A stretch of 64,000 nucleotides of DNA from CAZDXB01 sp964509335 (lineage in GTDB: Bacteria > Bacteroidota > Ignavibacteria > Kapaibacteriales > UBA2268). The DNA is taken from contig CAZDXB010000009.1 in NCBI GenBank assembly GCA_964509335.1, forward strand, positions 1 to 64,000. Direction: 5' to 3'. Of the stretch, positions 26,578 to 35,650 are shown in pieces (position 1 is the first letter of the stretch; each line of letters opens with the position of its first letter). Both the position numbers and the translations under genes were made by a program. The notes under the pieces are model-generated. The model saw nothing but the letters and a program-made list of their open reading frames with translations. It was not told where the DNA came from and did not search any database.

Positions 26578-28911
26578 ATGGGAGTTGACACAGGAAAAGT
26601 TTACTTTGTTCTATATTTGGCGGTAGTCCTAGAGCTTCTAATAATAATAGTTGAAAGAGACGACGCCGAGCAACATCTTAAACAAAAACAAAAGGAGACG
26701 ATGCGGCTGGTCGAAAGTATTTTGTCGCAGTTGCAGTCCGGCTCCGGGACCGAAGGCATAAACACTAGGCCGCAAGACGAGATTACGATACCGCCGAAAG
26801 GGGTAGATATCAAGCAAGTAATGGGAGCGGAAATAAAATCCTACAGGAAATATATAGTAGAGGTTGGAATAACCGACGTTAGCAACGACCTTAAGAGAAG
26901 AAGAGGCGAGTCGGAAGGGGACTATAACGAAAGGTTGAAAAAGTTAGTCGAGCTTTCAAACGTAGCCGAGATTGAATACCAGATATTTTTCAGTCCGAGC
27001 GACGACCCGGCAAACGCTCCGGTGTTCCCGACTCAGAAGCAGATAATGAGAGAGCATCAGGATTTCAGAAATCTTCAACCCGGCGACATTATAAATGCTC
27101 CCGGCGAACACGTGTGGGAATTTATCGGCGCTCGTCGTTTAGAGTTGGACAAAGACGCTACTTATAATAATCTTCCTCTAGAGGAATTAACTAGCGGGGA
27201 TATTAAACCGGTTTATCCGCCCGAAAGAGTAACCACAAAGGGGCCTGCTTTAGTGCCGCCCGATATGCCGGAGGACAGCGTATTTTTCTACTCGACGGAA
27301 GAGACGAGAAAAGCGTTGAACGCAAAAGGCGACGCCGACATCGAGAAAAGAGCTTTTACGGCTTATTTCCAACCGCCGGATAAACAAGGCTGGTATAAAT
27401 TAAGATTCACTTCGAGAACAAATAGAATTTTAGGCGTTAGAGCCGACCAAAAAGCAAAATCATTGAAGGGAGACACAAAGGTAAATATTGGAACGGTGCA
27501 AATTTCCGTCGAGAACCTTCAAAAAGTGAAAAAGGAATTGAGATTTAAATTGGAGAAATTCAGACCTCCTACAGAGGAAATATTGATAAAAGAGAAAAAT
27601 TTAGAAAAATTTAACAAACAGTTGAAAGAAGCTAAAGCGCGAGCGAGCAAGGAAGAAGAAGCCGTGGACCTAAGGAATAAAATCAATCTTTACGGTTATA
27701 TCGTCAAGTTGTTGGCTCCCGGGCAATCGGTAAACTTTTCTCAAAACAGAGGCTCTATCGAGTTTAACGTTCGCGTAATCACTCCGAAGCCTCCGGTCGC
27801 CGAGCCTGCTATAGTAGCTCCGGTTTATTTGCCCTGTTTCGACGAAGTTCCTCCGGCTTTCGAGTTTACTATCTCGCCCTATCAAGGAGATAATAACAAA
27901 GTGAGCGCGAGAATAATCGACCAAAACGGGGTAACTGTTTCTCAGGTTAATTGTAGGCCCTTAGACGAAATAGCAAGCGAGGACGTCGCGACGCCCGGAC
28001 AAGGCGGCAAACAACAGTGGCGCGGCGTTGTTAATAAGAATTTGGCTCCCGGGAAATATCAAGTAGAAGTAAATCACACTTTGCATCAAAAACCTAAAAC
28101 TGAGACTTTCAACTTAGAAGTATTCCCTACGAGTTTAACTGAAGCTAGTGGACGCGAGCTAGATTTAAGAATGAAGAATATGGTTGTTTACGGCGTTAAT
28201 ATGATGTTGAACGTTATACCGACATCCGGCGGAAAAATTAAATCGAATCAGTTTAGGATATATTTAACTACCGACGCCGACCAGCAGAGACCGCCGTTTG
28301 AAGGCTTGTCAATCGGTCAGGAAGACGCTTTGAAATTAACGGCTAACGCCGACGAATTAACTTTGAAGATATCTTGGGTTCAGCCTTATACGGGTAAAGA
28401 GGTTGTTTTGTATCCCGAGCAAACAGTCGAGATTAAACAAGAAGCTCCGAAGATTTTGACAAATAAAATTAATAAAACAATTAGCGGAACTGAAAAGAAA
28501 GTTAAGATATTGATTACGGGCGTTCGAATAACAAAACCTAATATAGGTGCGCAAGACGGAAAGCAAGAAGCCAAAATTAAGGTTGAAGTTGACAACCCGA
28601 GCGTTGATATTGGCGGTTACAATATCGCCAGCGACCCAATGATAAGCAAAGAAGGCGACCAATATACAATAACAATGGAAATTGCCGGCGACCTACCTAG
28701 AGGCGAAGATATGTTGATAGGCGCTGTTTCCTGCAATATGACCGCTAGAGCCATTAATCCAATTAACGGGAAAGTCGGCTTGAGCAGAAGTACAATTAGC
28801 GTGCCGCTAAACTACGAGCCGGAAGAAGAAATGAGACCGGGCGGTCGAAGACCGGGCGGCGGTCGAGGAGCGCCTCCTCGCGGCGGCGGCGAAAGGCCTC
28901 CGAGAAGATAA
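26578..28911 (+). CDS. GldM/PorM-like single-pass membrane protein with large Ig-like periplasmic region
   Basis: A 777-residue protein with a six-residue N-terminal tail, one membrane helix (about 7-25) that contains a glutamate, E19, then a helical/coiled segment (about 28-65) and an extracytoplasmic region rich in beta-structure with several Ig-like units (about 100-745). The last 30 residues are Gly/Pro/Arg-rich. This topology (short N-tail, one charged helix, long stack of domains) resembles GldM/PorM, the arm of the T9SS/gliding motor, but the protein is longer and lacks the usual LALNVS motif, so homology is uncertain. It is first in a run with two outer-membrane-like proteins. No gldL-like gene is adjacent. 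What else: a generic envelope-spanning scaffold. Confidence 0.5.
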   Translation: MGVDTGKVYFVLYLAVVLELLIIIVERDDAEQHLKQKQKETMRLVESILSQLQSGSGTEGINTRPQDEITIPPKGVDIKQVMGAEIKSYRKYIVEVGITDVSNDLKRRRGESEGDYNERLKKLVELSNVAEIEYQIFFSPSDDPANAPVFPTQKQIMREHQDFRNLQPGDIINAPGEHVWEFIGARRLELDKDATYNNLPLEELTSGDIKPVYPPERVTTKGPALVPPDMPEDSVFFYSTEETRKALNAKGDADIEKRAFTAYFQPPDKQGWYKLRFTSRTNRILGVRADQKAKSLKGDTKVNIGTVQISVENLQKVKKELRFKLEKFRPPTEEILIKEKNLEKFNKQLKEAKARASKEEEAVDLRNKINLYGYIVKLLAPGQSVNFSQNRGSIEFNVRVITPKPPVAEPAIVAPVYLPCFDEVPPAFEFTISPYQGDNNKVSARIIDQNGVTVSQVNCRPLDEIASEDVATPGQGGKQQWRGVVNKNLAPGKYQVEVNHTLHQKPKTETFNLEVFPTSLTEASGRELDLRMKNMVVYGVNMMLNVIPTSGGKIKSNQFRIYLTTDADQQRPPFEGLSIGQEDALKLTANADELTLKISWVQPYTGKEVVLYPEQTVEIKQEAPKILTNKINKTISGTEKKVKILITGVRITKPNIGAQDGKQEAKIKVEVDNPSVDIGGYNIASDPMISKEGDQYTITMEIAGDLPRGEDMLIGAVSCNMTARAINPINGKVGLSRSTISVPLNYEPEEEMRPGGRRPGGGRGAPPRGGGERPPRR

Positions 28912-28966
28912 TCGAATTTGCTAATAATTATGTTAAATATAGTATATTAAAGGTATAGAGAATAAT

Positions 28967-30673
28967 ATGAAAAAAATGAATTCGTTATTTGCTTTGGCGT
29001 TTGCGGTATTTTTCCTTTTATCGCATAGTCTTTTAGCGCAAGAGCCTAGTAAAACCGAGTTAGAGAGCATTTTAGGAAGTTTTAAGAACTATCGTTTCGG
29101 TTCGGTTTCTCTTTATCAGATTCAGAATTTGACGGAGTTTAAAAGAGCTATTGAGCAAGAAGAACAAAGTATGTCCGAAGTCGAAGTTGACGATAGCATA
29201 TTAGACACTGTTCCCGATGAATTAGCCAATATAGTCGAGAACAACGTAAAACAGGGGTTTGATTTAAGCGCCGTTACCAGCGCCATATTAAAACGAGGCA
29301 TGTCCCCGCCCGACCCCAAAATCCTTGAGAAGATATACAACTATTTTGAAGCGAAAGAGATGACTACGGGACCGAGAATAGACAAGATATTTTTGGTTTC
29401 TACCAGAGCGCCGGTCGGCAAAACGCCGGACGCGGTAATCGCTATGCTGGTTTCGAAAAATCCCTCGTCGAATTTGGTTAAGAATTTGAAACGAGTGGGA
29501 AAATCCGATATTTACGTTTACGACGAATTGAAGGAATTCAAGCTGGATTCGTCCTATTCGGCGAGCAATATGTATTCTTTGGCTATGAACGCTCTGGTTC
29601 AGCAAAACTATGAAAATAAGACCTTGGAAATGCAGGGCATAGGCAATCCTAATTGGTTCGCCCCATCAGTTTACGGCAAAACGTCTTCGCTCTCTTCAAA
29701 TCAATCTAATTTGTCGTCTTATGATATTCAAAAGTATTTAAGGATATCGGACGGTCAGCCTCAATTGATGGGATTGAAGCAGAACGAGGTAATCTTAAGT
29801 CCCGATTTGATTAGTTGGAAGCATTACAATAAGCCCGCTTATTGGGACGGAGAAAAAATGGCGGTTGACTCTACGGGCAACTCAAATTATAATTTGCCGA
29901 ATTTAGGAATTGAAGTCAAATACGGCTTGGACGAGATTGGCTATCCTTCTTTCTGGAGCGAACGGATGACCGCTTACGCTCTTTGGAAAAGCGGCAAGTT
30001 AGGATTGATACTTCCAACTTCCGGCTGGTCGAATTTGTCGAACGACTTATTTGATATCGACAGGAATCTTACTCACGGCGGCGTTGGTTTAGCCGGCGAG
30101 TTTGATTTTCCGATTAAGCTTATTCCCAAAAGCGGAGTTTTCCACGCGTCGTTCGGTTACGTTTTTGGCAACGCCGAGGAGACAAGTTATAAGGACAGAC
30201 CCGAAACCGTAGCGGATTTTGATAATGTCGTTATGTCAAATTACGACGACTATTTGATTAGGTATAACACCCAGATTCATTATACATTCGGCGTCGCAAT
30301 CGACCAAGATTATATGTTCAGATTTGGAGTTGGCGGAACGGTTTACGGAGTAGAAAAATGGAATAATTCAGTAGATTCCTCTGAGAGCGGGGAAAAGTTG
30401 ATTTATAGTCAATACGACGAAGAAACAATCGGAGGTATGTCCGCTAAAGTCGAATTTATGGCGACATACGTAACGACGCCTTACGGTATGACAGTGCAGT
30501 ATTTTGACGAGCGACTTTTTGGGAATATTTGGTTGCAAATACCGATAGTCGAGAATACATTGGCTTTGCGCTTAGACGCTAAAGCTTTCGCTCCTTTGTT
30601 CGAGGACGAAGAACACGGCTGGGAAACTGGCGGATATTTTATACCGATGGCTAGATTCATTGTTAATTTTTAA
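28967..30673 (+). CDS. Exported protein with an N-terminal helical domain and a beta-barrel-like C-terminus
   Basis: A 568-residue protein with a clear signal peptide (cleaved near SLLAQ). Residues about 25-130 are helical and charged; about 140-200 form an alpha/beta region (IDKIFLVSTRAPV). From about 300 the sequence alternates aromatic and polar residues in strand-like units and ends in ...YFIPMARFIVNF, a C-terminal Phe typical of outer-membrane barrels. I do not recognise a family. It follows the GldM-like gene by 55 bases and precedes a second protein of similar plan, so co-transcription is likely. It shares an IGYPxFW-type motif with the next gene. Confidence 0.7.
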   Translation: MKKMNSLFALAFAVFFLLSHSLLAQEPSKTELESILGSFKNYRFGSVSLYQIQNLTEFKRAIEQEEQSMSEVEVDDSILDTVPDELANIVENNVKQGFDLSAVTSAILKRGMSPPDPKILEKIYNYFEAKEMTTGPRIDKIFLVSTRAPVGKTPDAVIAMLVSKNPSSNLVKNLKRVGKSDIYVYDELKEFKLDSSYSASNMYSLAMNALVQQNYENKTLEMQGIGNPNWFAPSVYGKTSSLSSNQSNLSSYDIQKYLRISDGQPQLMGLKQNEVILSPDLISWKHYNKPAYWDGEKMAVDSTGNSNYNLPNLGIEVKYGLDEIGYPSFWSERMTAYALWKSGKLGLILPTSGWSNLSNDLFDIDRNLTHGGVGLAGEFDFPIKLIPKSGVFHASFGYVFGNAEETSYKDRPETVADFDNVVMSNYDDYLIRYNTQIHYTFGVAIDQDYMFRFGVGGTVYGVEKWNNSVDSSESGEKLIYSQYDEETIGGMSAKVEFMATYVTTPYGMTVQYFDERLFGNIWLQIPIVENTLALRLDAKAFAPLFEDEEHGWETGGYFIPMARFIVNF

Positions 30674-30715
30674 ATTTGTAAAGAAGGAATATTGAAAATA
30701 TAGGCGAATAGAATT

Positions 30716-32158
30716 ATGAAAAAATTATTTACAGCGTTGATATTAGGTTTGATAGCGTTTTCGGCTTTTAACTTGAACGCCCAGAGCGTGAGTAGAAAAG
30801 CTATGCTTGATTCGTTAACTACTATTGATTCGGAAATAAGAAAATATTTCCCAAGATGGAAGATATGCGAAGCGGATTTGCAGATTCAAATATACCGCAC
30901 ATTTAAGTTGTTAGGATACGACGAGAGCAAATTGGATATGACGAACGTCGAAGTTTTGGCTATGCCGAAGAATTATTGGGACGAGCCATACAACTTATTG
31001 GCTATAAGTTGCGGAGAAGCGACAATGAACGCCAACGAAATTGAGGAGAATTTAGGTATATTAGTCGATTATATATCCGGCGAAGAAGGTTACGCGAGCG
31101 GTTACCCTACCGGCGAAAGGGATTATTGCTACGAGGATATACCGACTAACATACCGGTAACCGAGAACCAAGCGTCGGCTATTATCAACTATCTAGAACC
31201 GACAAACGTAACTCATTCGTTTACGCTTTCTTTATTTGACCAATCGTTAAAAATAGGCGACAGCGATTTTTGGCTGAAGTCGCAATTCGGAAACGACGCT
31301 ATAGGCTATCCTTTCTGGACTTCCGGCGATTCAAAAGTCGTTTTGAAGAGACCTTTATACGTTAATCGGGACGAGAGAACGTCCGAGCTGTTCCCGTATT
31401 TATTAAGCGCTTATTTAGGCGGAGGTTATAGAATAACTACCGGTTTGGAAAACAGAAGCGGATTTTTTGACTTTTTGCCGACGAGAAAGTTAAACGGCGC
31501 TCCGAACGGCAAATTGATTGCCGGCTTAGATTTTAAAGCTCCATTTCATCCGTTTGTCGGCGTTCATTTCAATTTGGAGACGCCTATAAACAGCGAAAAC
31601 CATATGGCTATTGATAAGGACGCTTTCGGGACGTACGATCCGAACAACGTCCAATTTAATAGAACAAGCCAGCATCACGAATTCGGCGATTCAATTAGAA
31701 GCGTCGCTCCAATTTTCAGCAGTTCGGGGCAAGTCACTTTGTTTTATAATTGGTGGTTGAACGAAGATAGACCTGAAAATTATTTCAGAGTTGATTTAGG
31801 CATTAGCTATTCTGAAGTTCAAGAATACGCTATGTATTCTATAGGTTTAGAAGACGAGCAAGAAAGAGACGCCGGCGATTATTTGACAACTAGCGACGTC
31901 AACGGTTTAAGAAACTATAAGCCAAGCGAATTTGGAGACTGGTTGTATTTGAAAGCGGAATATAGGAATCAATCGGCTTATCCTTTTGGAGTAAGTTTGC
32001 AGTATTCGAATCAGATATTTTTGGGAAGAGTGTATTTGCCGTTGATTAGCCCTTGGCTATATATAGAGGGCAAATATTCGACTCCTTTAAGGACTCCGCG
32101 TCCTTACGAAATTGAAAATTTCTTTATGATTTCGCCGGTGTTGAGAATTACTATTTAA
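30716..32158 (+). CDS. Exported beta-barrel-like protein, companion of the preceding gene
   Basis: A 480-residue protein with a signal peptide (cleaved near FNLNAQ). About 25-150 is an ordered N-terminal region with three Cys (ICEADLQ, ISCGEAT, DYCYED). From about 165 there are repeated amphipathic strands (HSFTLSLFDQSLKIGDSDFWLKSQF, and so on), ending in FMISPVLRITI, which fits an outer-membrane barrel. IGYPFWTSGDSKVV at about 200 matches IGYPSFWSERMTAY in the previous protein, so they may be distant paralogues. Function is unknown. A strong terminator 40 bases beyond the stop ends the unit that starts at 26578 or nearby. Confidence 0.68.
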   Translation: MKKLFTALILGLIAFSAFNLNAQSVSRKAMLDSLTTIDSEIRKYFPRWKICEADLQIQIYRTFKLLGYDESKLDMTNVEVLAMPKNYWDEPYNLLAISCGEATMNANEIEENLGILVDYISGEEGYASGYPTGERDYCYEDIPTNIPVTENQASAIINYLEPTNVTHSFTLSLFDQSLKIGDSDFWLKSQFGNDAIGYPFWTSGDSKVVLKRPLYVNRDERTSELFPYLLSAYLGGGYRITTGLENRSGFFDFLPTRKLNGAPNGKLIAGLDFKAPFHPFVGVHFNLETPINSENHMAIDKDAFGTYDPNNVQFNRTSQHHEFGDSIRSVAPIFSSSGQVTLFYNWWLNEDRPENYFRVDLGISYSEVQEYAMYSIGLEDEQERDAGDYLTTSDVNGLRNYKPSEFGDWLYLKAEYRNQSAYPFGVSLQYSNQIFLGRVYLPLISPWLYIEGKYSTPLRTPRPYEIENFFMISPVLRITI

Positions 32159-32196
32159 ACCGCGATAGATTGAAATTAAAATATTGCGATAGAAAT

Positions 32197-32240
32197 AATA
32201 CCCTCAAGCAAAGATTAAAAACTTTGTTGGGGGTATTTTC
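32197..32240 (+). terminator. Rho-independent terminator closing the GldM-like/barrel cluster
   Basis: The arms 32197-32213 and 32222-32237 form a stem of about 16 pairs with one bulged G and one G-U pair around an A-rich loop. TTTT runs to 32239. It lies about 40 bases after the stop at 32158 and 52 bases before the next gene, so it separates the two. Confidence 0.85.
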
Positions 32241-32291
32241 AATTACGGTTAATTTTTGTTGTTACCGTAATAAACGGGGGGAAGTTTTAGG

Positions 32292-33617
32292 ATGAAAAAA
32301 GCGATAATATTTTTAACATTTTTATTATTAACGGTTTGCGTCGTTTACTCTCAGAAGATAAGTTCGGAAGAATCAACGAAAAGAACAGAAGAACTGCTTG
32401 AGGACGCCGCCGTTAAATCCAGCGATAAGGGGATAGATATTATTATTCGAAACGTCGATATCTCCGAATATCCGCTTATAAAAATAATAGTTGAAGCTTA
32501 CAATCGATTCGGTTTTCCTTTGGACACTATGTATTCCGAAGATTTAACCGTCGTCGAGAACGGCGTCGAGAAAAAGGTATTATCCGTGGAGAAAATATCC
32601 GTACACGAACGAGTGCCGGTAGATTTTTTGTTTCTAATTGATAAAACCGGCTCGATGCAGAAATATATAAACGCCGTAAGGAGAAATATTTCCAGCTTTA
32701 CTACTTCTTTGGTGCGCAGGGGAATAGATTATAATTTGGGATTAGTTTTGTTTTCGGACGTAATAGAATCAAAATACAGTTTGTCGGACAACGTATTGAA
32801 CTTTTTATCTTGGCTAAACAACGTTCAGGCGCACGGCGGAATGGACGAAAAGGAGAATGCTTTAGAAGCTCTGGAAACAGCTTGCAAATACGATTTTAGA
32901 CCGGCGGCTAACAAGGTGGTAGTGTTGATTACGGACGCTCCGTATCATCAATACGGCGAAGAGGGGGAAGGAGTTACGGACCAAACGACCGGTTCGATTA
33001 TAAAAAGCTTAAAAGAGAAGAACATAAGGGTTTTCGCTATATCTCCGCCAAGACTGAAAGAATATTCAAAAATCGCAAAGAAAACAAGAGGGAACGTATT
33101 TGATATTGATTATCCCTTTTCTACTATTTTAGATAATTTTTCCAATCAGCTAACGAGCGTTTACGCTATTAAATATAGAACCGACCAAGAAGAGATTCCG
33201 GATTCGATAAATATTTCTCTTTTGAACGAGGAAAACAAGCAGCTCGTAAGAAGGACTATTCCTATAGTTGAACTGGGCAGGAAATTAATAATTGAGAATT
33301 TACTTTACGAGACGGCTAGTTACAATTTGCCGGACAGCGTAGCGGAATTGCAAGTTTTGACCAAATTTATGAAGAATCGTCCGAATGTGGTAATATTAGT
33401 CGAAGGGCATACCGACAGTAGAGGAAGCTACGCTCTCAACGACAGACTCTCCGAAAAGAGAGCTATGAGCGTTAAGCGTTATTTAGTTAAAAAAGGAATA
33501 GACGCTAGCAGAATTAGGATAAAAGGTTACGGGGAAAGGAAACCGATAGCGACCAACTCGACTGAGTGGGGGAGACAGCTTAACAGAAGAACGGAAATCG
33601 TGATAGTCGCTAAGTAG
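32292..33617 (+). CDS. VWA-OmpA fusion protein (exported)
   Basis: A 441-residue protein: signal peptide (cleaved near VVYSQ), an Ig-like segment at about 40-100, a VWA domain at about 108-290 with an intact metal site (LIDKTGSMQKY, LITDAP), a linker, and an OmpA-like peptidoglycan-binding domain at about 330-441 (EGHTDSRGSYALNDRLSEKRAMSV, GYGERKPIATN, NRRTEIV). It is expected in the periplasm, bound to peptidoglycan. GGGGGGA at 32275-32281 is the likely ribosome-binding site. A related fusion lies at 37630-39075, but as a lipoprotein. Its tail overlaps the convergent pyrE by eight bases. Confidence 0.88.
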   Translation: MKKAIIFLTFLLLTVCVVYSQKISSEESTKRTEELLEDAAVKSSDKGIDIIIRNVDISEYPLIKIIVEAYNRFGFPLDTMYSEDLTVVENGVEKKVLSVEKISVHERVPVDFLFLIDKTGSMQKYINAVRRNISSFTTSLVRRGIDYNLGLVLFSDVIESKYSLSDNVLNFLSWLNNVQAHGGMDEKENALEALETACKYDFRPAANKVVVLITDAPYHQYGEEGEGVTDQTTGSIIKSLKEKNIRVFAISPPRLKEYSKIAKKTRGNVFDIDYPFSTILDNFSNQLTSVYAIKYRTDQEEIPDSINISLLNEENKQLVRRTIPIVELGRKLIIENLLYETASYNLPDSVAELQVLTKFMKNRPNVVILVEGHTDSRGSYALNDRLSEKRAMSVKRYLVKKGIDASRIRIKGYGERKPIATNSTEWGRQLNRRTEIVIVAK

Positions 33618-34140
33618 CGATTAGATTTTTAATTCGCTTCATTGTAAACAACGATTCCAGTTTTATACCTATTCCGTCAAATTTTTCTTTGCCGCCGCCT
33701 TCCCTGTCGATTATACAAACGGCGTTTTCTACAATTGCTCCTCTTTCGCGTAAGTCTTCCGAGCTAAGAACAACTTGGCCGCCGCTTGTTATAACGTCTT
33801 CCACTATCAATAGTTTTTTGTTTTTGATATCCGCTCCTTCGGCTAATCGTTTGGTGCCGTATTCTTTGGCTTTTTTTCTGACGAAGCAAACGGGTTTGCC
33901 GGTTAAAGAAGATATGACGGTAGCCAACGGTATGCCGCCCATTTCCAAGCCGGCGATTACGTCGAAATCGTCCGGCAGTATGTCGAGCGTATGTTTACAT
34001 ATTTCTTTTAACAGCTCCGGTTCCGCTTCGAATCGGTATTTGTCGAAATATTCGTCGCTTATTTTTCCCGACCGCAATTCAAATTTGCCGGTCAAATGCG
34101 CTTTGTTGTATATTGCCTTAGCTAGTTCTTGTTCAGTCAT
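33610..34140 (-). CDS. pyrE: Orotate phosphoribosyltransferase
   Basis: A 176-residue enzyme making OMP from orotate and PRPP in pyrimidine synthesis. The PRPP-binding motif is intact: LLIVEDVITSGGQ (about residues 110-122). Other blocks match the family: the N-terminal TGKFELRSGKISDEYFDK, and CFVRKKAKEYGTKRLAEG with the catalytic flexible loop. It is slightly shorter than E. coli PyrE, as in many bacteria. It overlaps the convergent VWA-OmpA gene by eight bases at the 3' end, and follows the peptidase on the same strand after 16 bases. Confidence 0.95.
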   Translation of the reverse strand: MTEQELAKAIYNKAHLTGKFELRSGKISDEYFDKYRFEAEPELLKEICKHTLDILPDDFDVIAGLEMGGIPLATVISSLTGKPVCFVRKKAKEYGTKRLAEGADIKNKKLLIVEDVITSGGQVVLSSEDLRERGAIVENAVCIIDREGGGKEKFDGIGIKLESLFTMKRIKNLIAT

Positions 34141-34156
34141 TTTTCTCCGTTGGTTA

Positions 34157-35515
34157 TTATAACGATTCCATATTGGCTATTATATACATAATCGCCGCGA
34201 TAGACGCTATGCATTTATTTAAGTCTTTAGGGTCGATTTTATCCGGCGTGTCCATTGGGGAGTGATGATACCAGAAGTATTTGCCTTCGTCTTTTGTGTT
34301 TAAGTGCATAAGCGGGATGTTTTTCTTCTCAGCAAGTTTGGAAGCGTCCACTCCCCAAGCGCCTTTTTTGACGGTTATTTCGTCGATTATTTGCAATACT
34401 GGTTCGATAGCTTTGATTTTTTTGTATAGTGAGTCCGGTCCTTTAAAGCCGAATTTTTCCGGGGGGAAGGCTCCGGCGTCGAATTCGAACATAAGGACGG
34501 TGTTTTCGTCGAAATGCTCTTCGGCGTAGGCTTCGCCGCCTCTGACGCCGTTTTCTTCGTTCACCCACATAACGGCTCTTATAGTTCTTTTTGGTTGTAA
34601 TCCGGCGTCTTTTAATATTTTGAGGGCTTTCCAAGTCGCGAAGCATCCCGAGGCGTCGTCGTGCGCTCCGGTTCCTACGTCCCAGCAGTCGCTGTGTCCG
34701 CCGATTACTATTATCTCGTCCGGTTTTTCGGCGCCGACAAGCTCGCCCATTACGTTATATGAAATTGTGTCCGGAAGATTATGGGCTTCCATATATAGTT
34801 TGACTTTCGGTTTCTGTCCTCTATCGTAAAGCCGTTGTAGCATATCGGCGTCTTCGGCGGAGATAGCGGCGTGCGGTATTTGTGGGATTGTGTCTGGATA
34901 AATCATCATACTGCCGGTGTGCGGCGACCTCAAACCGACCGGGCTAACCGACCGGCAGAGACTAGCGACCGCTCCGTATTTGGCGGCTTCAATCGCTCCC
35001 TTCCAGCGATATTGAACGGCTTGACCGTAATGTTCGAACGGTTCGTTGAATAAGACGATTTTTCCTTTTGCTTTTTCGGAAACTTTTTCTAATTCTTTGA
35101 AATTCTTAACCACAATAACCGCCGCCGTTGTTCCTTCCGAGGTCGTTCCGACGCTTCTGCCGACGCCGAGCATATAGAGATTTTCTTCTCGCGGCTCTAT
35201 AAGTTTACAGTATTCTTTTCCTCTTACCCATCTCGGAATTTTCACTTCTTCTTTCTTTACGTTCTCTAAGCCGTCTTCTTTCATTTTTTCGAACATATAG
35301 TCGAGCGATTTTTCAAGACCGACCGAGCCGCAGAAGCGGTGTCCGTAAGTGTCGCACATATAAGCGAGCTGTTCCCAAGCGGAACTGTCCTTCAAAGATT
35401 CGGCGTATATTTTAGTTACTAAATCGGAATACTCTTTCATATAGTCGGTTTTGTCTTGAGCGAGCAAACCGCCGCAGATTAACCAAAATATCATCGATAG
35501 CGCTAAGCGTCTCAA
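34157..35515 (-). CDS. M28-family carboxypeptidase Q-like zinc peptidase
   Basis: A 452-residue exported enzyme with a signal peptide (cleaved near GLLAQ), a PA-type insert at about 125-235, and an M28 catalytic domain. All metal and catalytic residues are visible: HSD in GGHSDCWDVGTGAHDDASG, the Glu-Glu pair in VNEENGVRGG, D in FEFDAGAFPP, and H in YHHSPMDTPDKI. This matches the carboxypeptidase Q (PGCP) branch, which cleaves small peptides. The TTG start at 35515 is supported by GGAG six bases upstream. It contrasts with the M28 homologue at 19656-21485, which has lost these residues. Confidence 0.9.
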   Translation of the reverse strand: MRRLALSMIFWLICGGLLAQDKTDYMKEYSDLVTKIYAESLKDSSAWEQLAYMCDTYGHRFCGSVGLEKSLDYMFEKMKEDGLENVKKEEVKIPRWVRGKEYCKLIEPREENLYMLGVGRSVGTTSEGTTAAVIVVKNFKELEKVSEKAKGKIVLFNEPFEHYGQAVQYRWKGAIEAAKYGAVASLCRSVSPVGLRSPHTGSMMIYPDTIPQIPHAAISAEDADMLQRLYDRGQKPKVKLYMEAHNLPDTISYNVMGELVGAEKPDEIIVIGGHSDCWDVGTGAHDDASGCFATWKALKILKDAGLQPKRTIRAVMWVNEENGVRGGEAYAEEHFDENTVLMFEFDAGAFPPEKFGFKGPDSLYKKIKAIEPVLQIIDEITVKKGAWGVDASKLAEKKNIPLMHLNTKDEGKYFWYHHSPMDTPDKIDPKDLNKCIASIAAIMYIIANMESL

Positions 35516-35650
35516 TTTATACTCCTATATATTTGATTTCATTAAGCGAAAATAATAAAATTTGTCGAGAAACTAAGGCGCCGCTAGGAATCATATTATT
35601 ATACTTAGTTGTATATTTGTTTTTTATTGGGCTTGTATTTATTTTAATAA

